A DNA stretch of 64,000 nt from Siphonodentalium dalli (taxonomy: Eukaryota; Mollusca; Scaphopoda; Gadilida; Siphonodentaliidae). The stretch's first letter is position 1. Each line of letters begins with the position of its first letter. The notes under the pieces are model-generated. The model was not told the origin of the DNA and searched no databases. It worked only from the letters and a program-made list of their open reading frames with translations. Of the stretch, positions 33,901 to 42,780 are shown piece after piece. A program made the position numbers and the translations under genes. The stretch covers positions 116,785,195 to 116,849,194 of the forward strand of contig CP136065.1 of NCBI GenBank assembly GCA_032622095.1. The letters run 5' to 3'.

Positions 33901-36900
33901 TAAGTCCAAAAAGATAAACATAACATACAGGTTATATAAAAATAAGGAAGTGTGAACCGACTGGTGCATGTACAGTTTTATTCAGTGTTTTGCAGTATAA
34001 AGAAATTAAATCTGCGGTTGCCAAAACCAAGTTGAATGGGTGTTATTCCTTTCTGATAGATATTTCATTCATGAGTTAATTTTCAATTTTACGTTTATAT
34101 ATATCAGACCTATCAAGCTTGACATAATTTAATTGCAGAACATGCAACCAAAGGACTTCAGAAGAAATAGATTCATTGGAAAAGACAAATTGGTAATTAT
34201 ACTCCAGAATTTGATAGTATTGAACTGTTTATAGAAACTGCTCAGATAGTATTCTTGGTAAATGGTATTTTTCTCACATTGCCATCAGTTTCTGATATTT
34301 ATGATTGTTATCTGAGTAGCAGAAGTCATATTCAACTGGTTTTTAGCTCATCTGAGATGAAGTCTCCGGTGGAGCTTTTGTCATCACTCCTCGTCTGTCC
34401 ATCCACCATCAAGAATCGTCTTCTTCTCCAGAACTACAAGATCGAATGGGTTCATATTTGATGTGGATGTTCCCTAGGCGACTCACATTCAGATTTGTTC
34501 AAATGAGGTCAATTAGTTGCAAAACCAGGGCCATAACTATTCATCAATGGTAATTCTTAGAATGACTTCTTTAGAACCATTGGGCCGATTTAGCTTATAT
34601 TTGGTATGGAGCGTCCTTGGATGACTGGGGTTCAGATTTGTTGAAATGGGGTCAAATGTGGCCAGAGTCAGGGACATAAATCCCCCCCCAAAAAAACATT
34701 CAGATTGAACTCCTTGATCAAATTAACATAAAACAATTTTTTTTAAACATGTTAACATTGTAACATCTGCAGAGTTATGAAAATCTTTAATGAAATAGAA
34801 ACTTTCCCTTTCCATCACCCCACCCCCCCACATTACCCAGACCACCACCCTGCCCCAACCAACAGCACCCACCCGATCTCATCTCCCAACTCACCTCTCC
34901 CACCAGCACATTCAGTCAATGGTATTAGCTCCAGACAGAGAGTTAATAGTACACAGTCATAAATTGTGATATTATTTCAGCATATTTCTCAAAAACTTTT
35001 TGCCTAATTTTCATATGCAATACAAATCATTCAATTAATGATATGCATGTTCCTTTTGGGGTTTTGAACTATATAAGTTTGCAGATAAAATTGATGCATT
35101 AAACCTTTGAACACAAAATGCAAAATATTTTCATTTTTCTTAAATGACACTACTCTCACCTGCCGAATAATAGTGCATGCATGATTATTTATCTTCAGTC
35201 AAAAATACAACCCTGCACTATTATCAGGCATTCAGGCATATAGTGAAATTACCTGTACTATTATTAATTTAAGCCAAAAATGGGTGAATATTTGAAAACA
35301 AGTACAATTTGGAGGATTGCATTATGCGAAATTCAAAGTTCAAATTCACAGAAAACAACATTTCCATGTCGAACCTGAAGACTCACCATGAATTTGGGTT
35401 TGCGTTGGCATACTGGAATGTTATTCCTATTGCCATGGCAACATGACTTAATCAAGCAAAGTAGTAAAACATGTAACTCCTGTTACTGAAAAACAACAAT
35501 CAGCTTACACCTGTAGCGGTCATTTCATCCAACTAAAATATATTTATTGTTATTACCTTTTGTTACTTCTTGGAAATAATTGACCTTGAATAAGCTAATC
35601 ATATGGAATATGATTAGAATCTCTATAAGCATGGGTCAGCTCACACATTTATTGAATAAAAGTACATAACTGATTACTCTGTAGGTAATGAACTTACGAG
35701 TTCCAAGTTGGTAATATTTGCATAAGTATCAACACTTTGTACCAATCCCAATATAATAATAACTGTTTTCTTTGGATGAGTATTTATTTAATAATATATA
35801 AATATGCACTGGTAACAGGAGTGACATTGGTAACAGGAGTGACATTTTGGTAACAGGCACGACCCTCCTGGTGTTCACAATGTGGTCATATACGGTGAAT
35901 TTTGATACACAATAATGTTATGTTACTCAAGAATCTTGCTTTTTTATGTGGTGATCATCGTCTTCAAAAACTCAAACCATGTTTGGCAAGGTTAACTAAT
36001 AACACTCTGGCTGGCACTCGACTGATGGACATCAACAGATGGATATAACTGGACTCATAGGCTGATTCAGATAAAGATTTGGTTTGGGTTTTCACAGTTC
36101 ACCCCTGTATAAATTGGTCTGTCCTGTGGTTTATATTGAGAGTTAAGACTATTTATAAAACTATGCGAACTGTTTTGCTTGTTGGTGGGATAACTTGGAA
36201 TAAATATAAAAAGATATATGGAGGGTTAGTAGATCTCATAATCTACCATCTGGGAGGCCTTGTTCTTTCTCTGTGGTGCTGTGTTTAAATTGTTTGAACG
36301 ATTTTTGAGTTCACAAGAGGAGTATCTGAAACGAGTTCGCAAACTAGGACGGGCCAGATATTTTCACCTGAGTTATGGTCCTTTGGTTGTTATTTTTTTG
36401 GCATTTAGCACCCACAAAAATTTCAATGATTTTTGATATGCGAGTTCACAAAAGGAGTATATGAAACGAGTTCTCAAACTAGGCCCGGCCAGACATTTTT
36501 ACCAGACTTTTGTCCCTTTGATTATAATTTTATGGCATTTAGACACCCAGTAAAAGTCGTCCGGGGTTTATTTCGAACAATTATCAACAATAACATTTTT
36601 GGTATATGAGTTCACAAGAGGAGTTTCTGAAACTAGTTTACAAACTAGGACCTGCCGTACATTTTTACCAGAGTTACGGCCCTTTGATTGTAATTTTTTG
36701 AAGTTGCAGTTTAAATTTTAAGCCTAAACTAAATAATATTAACCAATCTCAAATGAATATTAACTGATTTGAATTATTTTTTAGCATATTTTGAAAATGC
36801 CCATCCCCAACTTTACCCACCTGATACCACTGTTGGCAACTGCTTGTTTAAATAAGTATTGACATCCGCAGGTCAACAAGAACTGGGCTATTGATCTCAT

Positions 36901-39900
36901 TGCTGAGGACAAAATTGTTGTGGTTGCTGCACGTTCCGTTTGGAGTAACAGTGGTGGAGCACTCGGTCACCCAAAAGTCTACATCAACTTGGTATGTAAT
37001 AAACTGTGCCCCTGTCTGGAGGACGGTGCTCATTGTGTGTCAATTGACATCATTGACATTCGGGGCTCCGTTCTCAAGAGCAACCCAACACCGACTTAAT
37101 TTACAAGCTTCCCATAACAACAAACACCATCTTTATATTCACTAGCAGTTGTTTTCATGGGGAGAGAGTCTCCCATAAGTTTCATAACGTGTGCCCCGAT
37201 CTGCTGTGCACCTGCATTTCTGATTGTATTCCTAAACTGTTATGTAATCAATATATACTTCGGTCACAATAAATATGTATTAAAACAGTTTCTGATCACT
37301 CGCATTTGAGTCTTTGACTCATATTCTCAACATTGTTAACCAGCCAAACCTCTCTTGGTATGCATAGGTAATACTGCAGGCATACAGTTTATATTACACA
37401 TTTTAGAAAAGATTTTTTTGGTCGAGACATTAGCATTTGATGAATGAGTGTGGCCATTTGTCTGTCTTTCTGTCTGTCCATGTCACAATGTAAGTTCAAT
37501 AACTTTAACAAACAAAATCCGATTTTCACCAAATTTTAACCATGACTTCTACTCATGAATTTTTTTTGTCGTGCATTTCAGTTTGTTCTATACCACGGGG
37601 TTTCAACTGCTACTGAAAGATATTTTGCCACTGTTTCGAACATGCTATATTTCCTTCTTTGTTTACAGTAATAGATTGGGAGACTTCATGTGACGTGTAT
37701 ATAGAGTCTCATAGGCACTTTGCATAATTGAAATGGGATAATTTACCTGATAGATTGTGATAAATCCTTATTATGTTCTAACTCGCTCGGCTGAACATAA
37801 ATTATTTATGGAATGAAAAAAAAATGTATGGTGCGATATATATAAAATTAATGGCATATCCGGATGCAGAGCTAGATATATCAGCCATGTTAATTAGCAG
37901 AAATTTGCCTAGGCCAGAATTTTTCCTCCGCTAAAATGCCAAGGATCCGAATGGTTGCATACTCTACTGTGGTCTACACATACAGTAATGCTCTAATTAA
38001 TCGACCCTCTTAACCAAAGCAGAATTATGGGTAACTTTCAGGATTTAGGTCGGAAATATGGCTTGTTGCCATTCATCGGAAAGCTCTCCCCGATGAGCTT
38101 TCCGATGAATGGCAACAAGCCATATCTCCGACTAAATCCTGAAAAGTTACCCATAATTCTGCTTTGGTTAAGAGGTTGATTAATTAGAGCATTACTGTAC
38201 CTGTATAACTTCATTTACAATTGAAAATTACATGTAGTCCATTATCATGGCAATCTTTGGTTGGATCCGGTTTAAAATTGATGATTATCAAGATAATCCT
38301 TGTGCAGTTATCTCAGTAGTTCTTGGCATTCAGCAATGAATTTTTGCTGTCTTCAGACATACACTGTGCGACATTAAGGCAATGTCTCCAGCAATTTGTT
38401 TCAATTTTGAACAAAACATCGGCAAGCTCTGAAATTTGCCTCTTATAAAATAGCTGAGAAAATTTCTTTTGCCCTGTTTCGCCTAGGCCTTTTCCTCGGT
38501 TCAACCGATACAGCGACGCTAATTAACAGGGTTGAAATAATGATATCTAAATTAATTTCAATGCATTTAATACCAAGACATGTGGAAAACTGAACCCAAA
38601 CTATGCACAACTAGCCCTCTACACTATACTAAATCAATGTTTTTGCTGCAAAAACGATTTGTCTTTCATGGGTATATGATAAAGACTTTATATGTCCCTA
38701 TAAAACTTAACTATCACTTTGCCAATATGCAATTGACGGCATATGTATTCTCCAGATTCTTTAGACATTCTTGCAACTTAAAAATAAAACTGCAGAACAA
38801 TGTGGGCTTGCCCAGATGCCTTTTCTGAAAATATTCATGTAAACAATAATATCAGTACAACACAGTTCAATGATATGAAAGCAATTCTAAATTTCAAACC
38901 ATTTTGTTGTTACACTGCATGCACATGGCATCAACAATGAACCATGTTGGTGAAATGAATACCTTCCACACATCAAATGGAATCTGCTATTTTCTTTCTT
39001 CATGTGATCCAAGAAAACTCGGCAGAAATAATTACCAATTTCCACCAACAGGCAGAGGCTACGAGAGATGATTTGATTTGAACATATTTATTGTGACCCA
39101 CTATATACAATATATATTACACAGATTAGATATAACAATGATGATATGAGTGTGGGCACAGAGGATCGGAGCACAAGTTGCCGAACTTATCGGAGCTCCT
39201 CTCCCCTGGCATTCAATTGCTAATAAATTCAAATATCGGAGATGGTTTTAATTCAGTTGTGTTGTAGAAGTTACTGTTTAAGTGTGGCTGTTGGAGTGGC
39301 TGTGGTCTCGCAGAATTGGGGTAAGGGAAACTATAACGAGAGAATTCTTATAATTATGAGATTAAGAGAAACGGTCTATAGATGAGATAAATGATTGTAC
39401 TGTCTCAAACAGGCGCGCATTTAGCTTTCCGCTACGAGAGATTCCTGTGCCTAGAGTGACCTATGGTCATTTGTTGAACTTATTATCTGAACATTTCCTA
39501 AGGGAAAGATACTCACTAATGTGAATTTAGTATAGAAATAAAAGGGTTAATATAGCCATCTTCTTATCAAGATAACCTTTGAACGACAAAAAGATTTCAT
39601 ATATACTACATTATCTGTTTCTGGTGCTTTTCCAGCTCTTTCCCTCTGCTTCTCCCAAGCAAGAGCAGAAATATCCATATAATTGCAATCGGACATGACT
39701 CTCAATCTTAACAATGAACGTTACACCATAAAATCCGAAGTAGAGTGAAGCTTGATCTCAGAGACAAGCTTCATATGTCGACACAAAATCAGCCTTGTGA
39801 ATGGACTCACATGGGCTTTGTGTTTAAAGATGCAATGATCAATCACTAAGGCATTCAGATTGACGCTGTTTGTACGACCAAAACAAACTGGACAGTTCTA

Positions 39901-40259
39901 TAAACTCTTTACCTGCACTCATGATCAAACTTCAATAAATATATGACATGATCGTAGAGACTACTGTACCATATATATAATAGGCAGCTGGGCTAGAATT
40001 TAGTTCTACCTGCATTAATCAAATAATCTGTTTATGGGTTGGGGTCAAATATCCATACAATTGAATTATTTTCAAGTTGTTGAATTAATAATAACTTAAC
40101 ATAAATTATAATATTCAATTTTAAAAGATTTATTTATCTAAGCAGAATAAAAGTAATGTTTAGGGTCTCTTGAAGTTCTATTACAGAGGTCAAAGAGAAA
40201 TGTCTTCCAAGGGTCTTGTAGTCATGTGCGATAAAACAAGATATATAAACTGATTCAGT

Positions 40260-40299
<40 letters not shown>

Positions 40300-40535
40300 G
40301 TTCACAGTTCTGCTATTTGATATTTCTTTTACACTTTACATGAGGCTATGAAAAAAGAGGTTGGTACACAATGTATAGACACATTTTACATCTTCCTCTC
40401 TTTATTTTTCAGGATAAAGATGAAGTGGGAACATGTGGATATTCTGGGAGGAAGTTCATTCAGGAAAAATACTACAGTGCTGAAACTCATGGACCTAGTA
40501 TTACTTATGAGGAATATCTGAAGGAGGTTTCTTGA
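24853..40535 (+). CDS. NDUFS6: NDUFS6, complex I 13-kDa zinc-site subunit (four exons)
   Basis: Nuclear-encoded accessory subunit of mitochondrial NADH:ubiquinone oxidoreductase, in the matrix arm; in known species it binds zinc and is needed for N-module assembly. Exons: 24853-24990, 34139-34192, 36872-36991, 40413-40535. All junctions are GT-AG and phase 0, giving 46+18+40+40 = 144 residues (human 124). Conserved blocks: [43 protein letters not shown]. The N-terminus is Arg/Lys-rich with few acids, consistent with a mitochondrial presequence. Oddities: of the mammalian Cys-His-Cys-Cys zinc ligands only the His and the first Cys of the CxxC pair remain (GTCGYSG), and about 22 residues follow ([20 protein letters not shown]) where the human protein ends. 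Identification is firm; zinc loss is inference. Confidence 0.93.
25551..25995. mobile_element. TIR element carrying a helicase fragment
   Basis: Left end 25551-25584 (A-run, ATGACACTCTTTCTGATTGG, TCGATAT) and right end 25964-25995 (ATATCGACCAATGAGAACGA, GTGTCTCATTTT) are imperfect inverted repeats of about 30 bp. They enclose a minus-strand PIF1-helicase fragment and little else, so the layout resembles a MITE or Pack-type element that captured coding sequence. Confidence 0.65.
25629..25922 (-). pseudogene. fragment of a PIF1-like DNA helicase
   Basis: About 97 codons without a stop, reading from [17 protein letters not shown] through [18 protein letters not shown] (Walker A region), [20 protein letters not shown] and [18 protein letters not shown] to a stop. 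The order 'P-loop, then S/T-G/A segment, then TVHKFFGL' is that of PIF1/Helitron-type SF1 helicases, which unwind DNA with ATP. The P-loop reads TGRTGKS, about two residues shorter than the usual TGxAGTGKS, and the rest of the helicase is absent. It cannot be active. Confidence 0.75.
26448..28925. repeat. large nested foldback composite, ~2.5 kb
   Basis: Outer arms: 26448-26770 and about 28560-28925 are inverse copies (for example 'aaaacacatggttt' against 'aaaccatgtgtttt', and 'gggacttatggaaca' against 'tgttccataagtccc'). Inner arms: 27690-27870 and 28150-28330 ('tcgaggtagttcaatatttc' against 'aaatattgaactacctcga'). The 28-mer core 'ggccaaataaaaaagataat' plus 'atgtttcc' occurs three times: 26448 (+), 27943 (-) and, degenerate, 28896 (-). 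A smaller MITE (26920-27259) interrupts the left arm. No transposase frame. Confidence 0.8.
26920..27259. mobile_element. MITE of the TTAAAGGGGTACTGTAC family
   Basis: Starts CTAAAGGGGTACCGGTAC and ends GGGTACAGTACCCCTTTAA. Almost the whole element is self-complementary ('gaatatatgcagcaaattaa' against 'tgttgcatatattc', 'gccaaatacact' against 'agtgtatttggc'), so it would fold into a long hairpin. Same ends as the element at 11982-12459. Confidence 0.82.
29048..29118. repeat. hairpin around a 'ggaaataactct' core
   Basis: ATTTTCAATGGAGGG, AAATAACTCTA and their near-exact complement TAGAGTTATT, CCCTCCATTGAAAAT surround an 11-bp loop. The 'gggaaataactc' motif is widespread in molluscan repeats. 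Confidence 0.85.
29984..31772. repeat. cluster of the 14-mer GTCACGTTAGTCAC
   Basis: Six exact copies in the same orientation: 29984, 30160, 30184, 31378, 31402 and 31590, plus a degenerate copy at 31759 (GTCATGTTAGCCAC). Two pairs are spaced exactly 24 bp (30160/30184 and 31378/31402), with unrelated 10-bp spacers. The 14-mer is GTCAC-GTTA-GTCAC, a direct repeat of GTCAC. A related form (GTCACTCCTGTTAC on the minus strand) appears at 35811-35866. Role unknown. Confidence 0.95.
30590..31130. repeat. long inverted repeat (foldback), arms ~190 bp
   Basis: Left arm about 30590-30800, right arm about 30935-31130. Matching pairs include 'gaatctctactctgg' with 'ccagagtagagattc', 'agatcatattc' with 'gaatatgatct', and 'taataatgtacttcactgt' with 'acagtgaagtacattatta'. 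The arms have diverged by substitutions and small indels. The loop of about 130 bp has no coding capacity. It lies between the left and right halves of the 14-mer cluster. Confidence 0.85.
33064..33733. mobile_element. possible hAT-like non-autonomous element
   Basis: Ends are CAGGGTTTCCGCTA and its inverse TAGTGGAAACCCTG. CAGGG-type terminal repeats are common in hAT transposons. No 8-bp target duplication is visible and there is no transposase frame, so this stays tentative. Confidence 0.4.
34139..34192 (+). CDS. NDUFS6: NDUFS6 exon 2 (54-bp exon)
   Basis: 18 codons between TTGCAG| and TTG|GTAATT, reading [18 protein letters not shown]. It matches the family segment that follows THTGQ (human YDDKDYRRIRFVGRQKE). 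Too short to appear as a stand-alone open frame. Confidence 0.9.
34340..34680. repeat. dispersed repeat, 'tttttagctcatctgagatg' head
   Basis: Starts with a small hairpin (GCTCATCTGAGATGA), then 'tcgtctgtccatcca', then two diverged copies of a unit with 'cagatttgtt(c/g)aaatg(a/g)ggtcaa' (about 34491 and 34631) and 'gggccataact'. The same layout, with different sequence, is seen at 50385-50770. Confidence 0.65.
36305..36710. repeat. tandem repeat, three diverged ~130-165-bp units
   Basis: The anchor 'gagttcacaa(g/a)aggagt' recurs at about 36308, 36441 and 36607, each followed by 'gaaac(g/t)agtt', 'caaactagg' and a 'ttttaccagagttatggcccttt'-like segment. Confidence 0.85.
36872..36991 (+). CDS. 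NDUFS6: NDUFS6 exon 3
   Basis: 40 codons between CGCAG| and TTG|GTATGT, from [12 protein letters not shown] to [13 protein letters not shown]. It carries the zinc-ligand His (GHPKV). The mammalian Cys nine residues before that His is replaced: the stretch reads [13 protein letters not shown] with no Cys. Confidence 0.93.
37981..38199. repeat. intact foldback element, TACAGTAATGCTCTAATTAA family
   Basis: Near-perfect hairpin of 219 bp with arms of about 105 bp. It starts TACAGTAATGCTCTAATTAA, continues through 'aaccaaagcagaattatggg', 'aatatggcttgttgccattc' and 'atcggaaagct', turns around at 'ctcccc', and returns. Arm identity is very high, so it is either young or maintained by conversion. 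Shorter relatives lie at 4975-5457 and 14474-14638. Confidence 0.95.
39073..39250 (-). mobile_element. possible 3' end fragment of a non-LTR element
   Basis: On the minus strand the segment ends in AATAAATATG, TTCAAATCAAATCAT, that is an AATAAA-like signal followed by CAAAT units, much as the element at 7085 ends in TTCAG units. A GC-richer block with hairpin potential ('cggagc...gctcc') lies upstream. No RT coding sequence remains. Confidence 0.35.
40260..40298. repeat. 39-bp uninterrupted G-run
   Basis: Thirty-nine consecutive G residues on the + strand within intron 3 of NDUFS6, about 115 bp before exon 4. It could form G-quadruplexes in DNA and in the nascent transcript. Its exact length is likely uncertain in the assembly. 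Confidence 0.9.
40413..40535 (+). CDS. NDUFS6: NDUFS6 exon 4 and stop
   Basis: 40 codons plus TGA, after a good polypyrimidine tract and acceptor (CTTTATTTTTCAG|). It starts [15 protein letters not shown] and ends EEYLKEVS. The last zinc-ligand Cys of the CxxC pair is Ser. Confidence 0.93.
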   Translation, partial: DKDEVGTCGYSGRKFIQEKYYSAETHGPSITYEEYLKEVS

Positions 40536-40593
40536 TGAGCTTTCAAAAAACAAAGAATAGTCTGTCAAGTTGTTTGTGCATTATCAAGACTTT

Positions 40594-40599
40594 ATTAAA
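40594..40599 (+). terminator. candidate poly(A) signal of NDUFS6
   Basis: ATTAAA, the commonest variant of AATAAA, lies 59 bp after the stop codon, followed by a T-rich stretch. It fits a very short 3' UTR. Confidence 0.5.
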
Positions 40600-40887
40600 G
40601 TATATTGAAACCTAAATTATGTTTATGCATGTATCAGTGAGGATATAGGATATTTATTGATTCCATTGGATGGAGCTCAACTGCACAAGGTCATGTTTCT
40701 AATTTAATGTTCATTTACCACCTCATGTGATGTCTAAAATCCATGATATCAGTACTTTTAGCTATGCAGCAAAATCTGATTACCAAGGATACCCTATCTA
40801 TTAGAATGAGTGGCCTTGCCTATATGTTCCTATCACTTAAGACATAATATAATGTTTTAGTCTAAGCTTTTTGATTCTCAGGACTCA

Positions 40888-41399
40888 GGAGCTATAAATT
40901 ATATCTCACGTCTCACTCAGGTACTAATAATGATAGATCGAGACTCACTCTGAAGCTATAAGTTACATGTATATATCGAGACTCACTCTGAAGCTATAAA
41001 TTATATCTCAGGACTCGCTCAGAAGCTATAAATTATATCTCAGTGAGTCCCGGGTATATAATTTATAGCTTCTGATCGTGTCCAAAGATATAATTTATAG
41101 CTTCTGAGTGAGTCCGGTATAAAATTTATAGCTTCTGAGTGAGTCCTGAGATATAATTTATAGCTTCAGAGTCCTGAGATATAATTTATAGCTTCTGAGC
41201 GAGTCCCGATATATAATTTATAGCTTCTGATCGTGTCCAGAGATATAATTTATAGCTTCTGAGTGAGTCCCGGTATATAATTTATAGCTTCTGATCGTGT
41301 CCAGAAATATAATTTATAGCTTCTGAGTGAGTCCCGATATATAATTTATAGCTTCTGAGTGAGTCCCGGTATATAATTTATAGCTCTGAGTGAGTCCCG
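40888..41399. repeat. ~32-bp satellite, two opposed orientations, ends at gap
   Basis: The unit is about 'ataatttatagcttctgagt' plus 'gagtcccgatat', with variants 'gagtcctgag' and 'gatcgtgtccaga'. From about 40888 to 41042 the units run as the reverse complement ('agctataaattatatctcag'); from about 41043 to 41399 they run forward, so the array changes orientation once. It stops at the N-gap. The forward part closely matches 63450-63810. Confidence 0.93.
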
Positions 41400-41499
41400 N
41401 NNNNNNNNNNNNNNNNNNNNNNNNNNNNNNNNNNNNNNNNNNNNNNNNNNNNNNNNNNNNNNNNNNNNNNNNNNNNNNNNNNNNNNNNNNNNNNNNNNN
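41400..41499. other. assembly gap (100 N)
   Basis: Exactly 100 N, a conventional placeholder for a gap of unknown size. The left flank is the 32-bp satellite, the right flank is an unrelated tandem repeat. Confidence 0.99.
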
Positions 41500-42780
41500 T
41501 TTGCTGGCAGTCATCTTTTCAAATAAAATTCAAAAAATTTGTATAGCTCCCATCTAGTGGTCACCCCGAAGATCAATATGAAGTTTGGTGATCAGGTCGG
41601 ATGAGCGATGTGGTCTGTAGGGTGTGCCAAATGATTTATTCATTAGTCATGCAAAGAGTATAATCCAAGATGGCTACCAGTGGCCATATTTTTTAACGAA
41701 AAAATTGTCATCCCGATGATCGATATGAAGTATATTGACGATCGGATGAGGGATGTCGTCTGTAGGATGTGCCAAATGATTTAGTCATAGAAAGAGTAAA
41801 ATCCAAGATGGCAGTTGGCAGAAATGTTTTTAAATGAAATATGGAAAAATTTGATGGCTCCCATCTGGTGGTCACCCAAAAGATCCATATGAAATGTGGT
41901 GATGGTCCGATGAGGGATATGATCTGTAGGGTGTGCCAATGTATTTAGTCTGCCGGCTGCCATCTTTTCATATAAATTTTTTCAAATTTGATAACTCCCA
42001 TCTGGAGGTGATCCTAAACATTCCTGTAAATTTTCAAAACAATTCTCCAACAAGAGGTACACTGTCGCGTGGCATTTGCCCCCGACCGTAGCAATTCGGA
42101 TTAAGCATAGACGAAACTGCGGATATCCGAGGAGGTCTATATGACCATTCCAAAAGAAGTTCGTACTAGAAATTCCGAAACCCAAAAACAAGCGATCCAG
42201 AAACCCAAAAACAAGCAAAAATTCAAATATTCTAAGTTGAAAAAAGGGTCATAACTCTGGCAAAAATCATCAGATCATACCCAATTTCACACTTGACATG
42301 TATTTTCATATAACTGATAAAAAAAATATACGGGATTTGCAATCGTACCACCAAAGCTCATGCTATCATCTGGAAACCCCAAAAAACAAGAGAAAAATTG
42401 AATTTTCTAAGTAAAAAAAGGGCCATAACTCTGGTGAAAATGGGTGGACGAAACCCGTGCTATGCATGTAGCTGTTCCCCCATGCTGCTCTATGACCATA
42501 CCAAATATCAGCTAAATCTGCTTAGCGGTTGCTGAACAATAATGCCAAATGTTTGTACGGACGTTCGGACGGACAGACGGACAGAGACGTCGACTATATA
42601 CCCGCCAACTTCAAGTCGGGGGCATAACAAATGTGGGCTGTAGGGAGTGCCGATGGATTCAAATTTGAAACCAAAGATGGCTGTTGGCAGCTGCCATGAT
42701 TTTAAACAAATTTTGGAAAGAATATCCATATGAAATCTGGTGATGATTGAATGAGACATGTGACCTGTAGGGATGTAGAT
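41500..42780. repeat. tandem ~150-165-bp units, array split by an inserted repeat
   Basis: The units share 'ctcccatct(a/g)gtggtcacc', 'atatgaa', 'tcggatgagggatgt', 'ctgtagg(g/a)tgtgccaa' and 'atccaagatggc'. They run from 41500 to about 42010 and resume at about 42610-42780. In between, 42011-42609 is a different repeat with 'agttgaaaaaagggtcataa' and 'ctctggcaaaaat', a GGACGGACAGACGGACAGA tail and a terminal hairpin (CCCGCC, AACTTCAA, GTCGGGG). Confidence 0.8.

Larger units (their letters stand above)
24991..34138. other. NDUFS6 intron 1 (9.1 kb), repeat-filled
   Basis: Contents: TIR element with a PIF1 fragment (25551-25995), a foldback composite (26448-28925), a hairpin (29048-29118), a 14-mer cluster (29984-31772), a foldback (30590-31130) and a hAT-like element (33064-33733). 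Between these I see AT-rich non-coding sequence. At 32400-32640 an open stretch ([16 protein letters not shown]) vaguely resembles the C-terminal tail of non-LTR ORF2 proteins but is too weak to call. Confidence 0.8.
34193..36871. other. NDUFS6 intron 2 (2.7 kb)
   Basis: Contains a dispersed repeat (34340-34680), a CA/CC-rich stretch (34810-34910), three GGTAACAGG(A/C) units (35811-35866) and a three-unit tandem (36305-36700). No exon candidate other than those of NDUFS6. Confidence 0.7.
36992..40412. other. NDUFS6 intron 3 (3.4 kb)
   Basis: Contains a palindromic foldback (37981-38199), a segment near 39073-39250 resembling a non-LTR 3' end (TTTGATTTG units, then ATTTATTG) and a 39-bp G-run. 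The minus-strand frame at 38313-38504 is unassigned. Confidence 0.65.

Noticed and set aside
34777-34962. Pro/His-rich open frame
   Set aside because: Low-complexity C/A-rich DNA; composition alone explains it.
38313-38504. Minus-strand 63-codon frame with a Cys/Trp segment ([14 protein letters not shown])
   Set aside because: Looks protein-like but there is no known domain, no splice partners and no repeat of it in the window.
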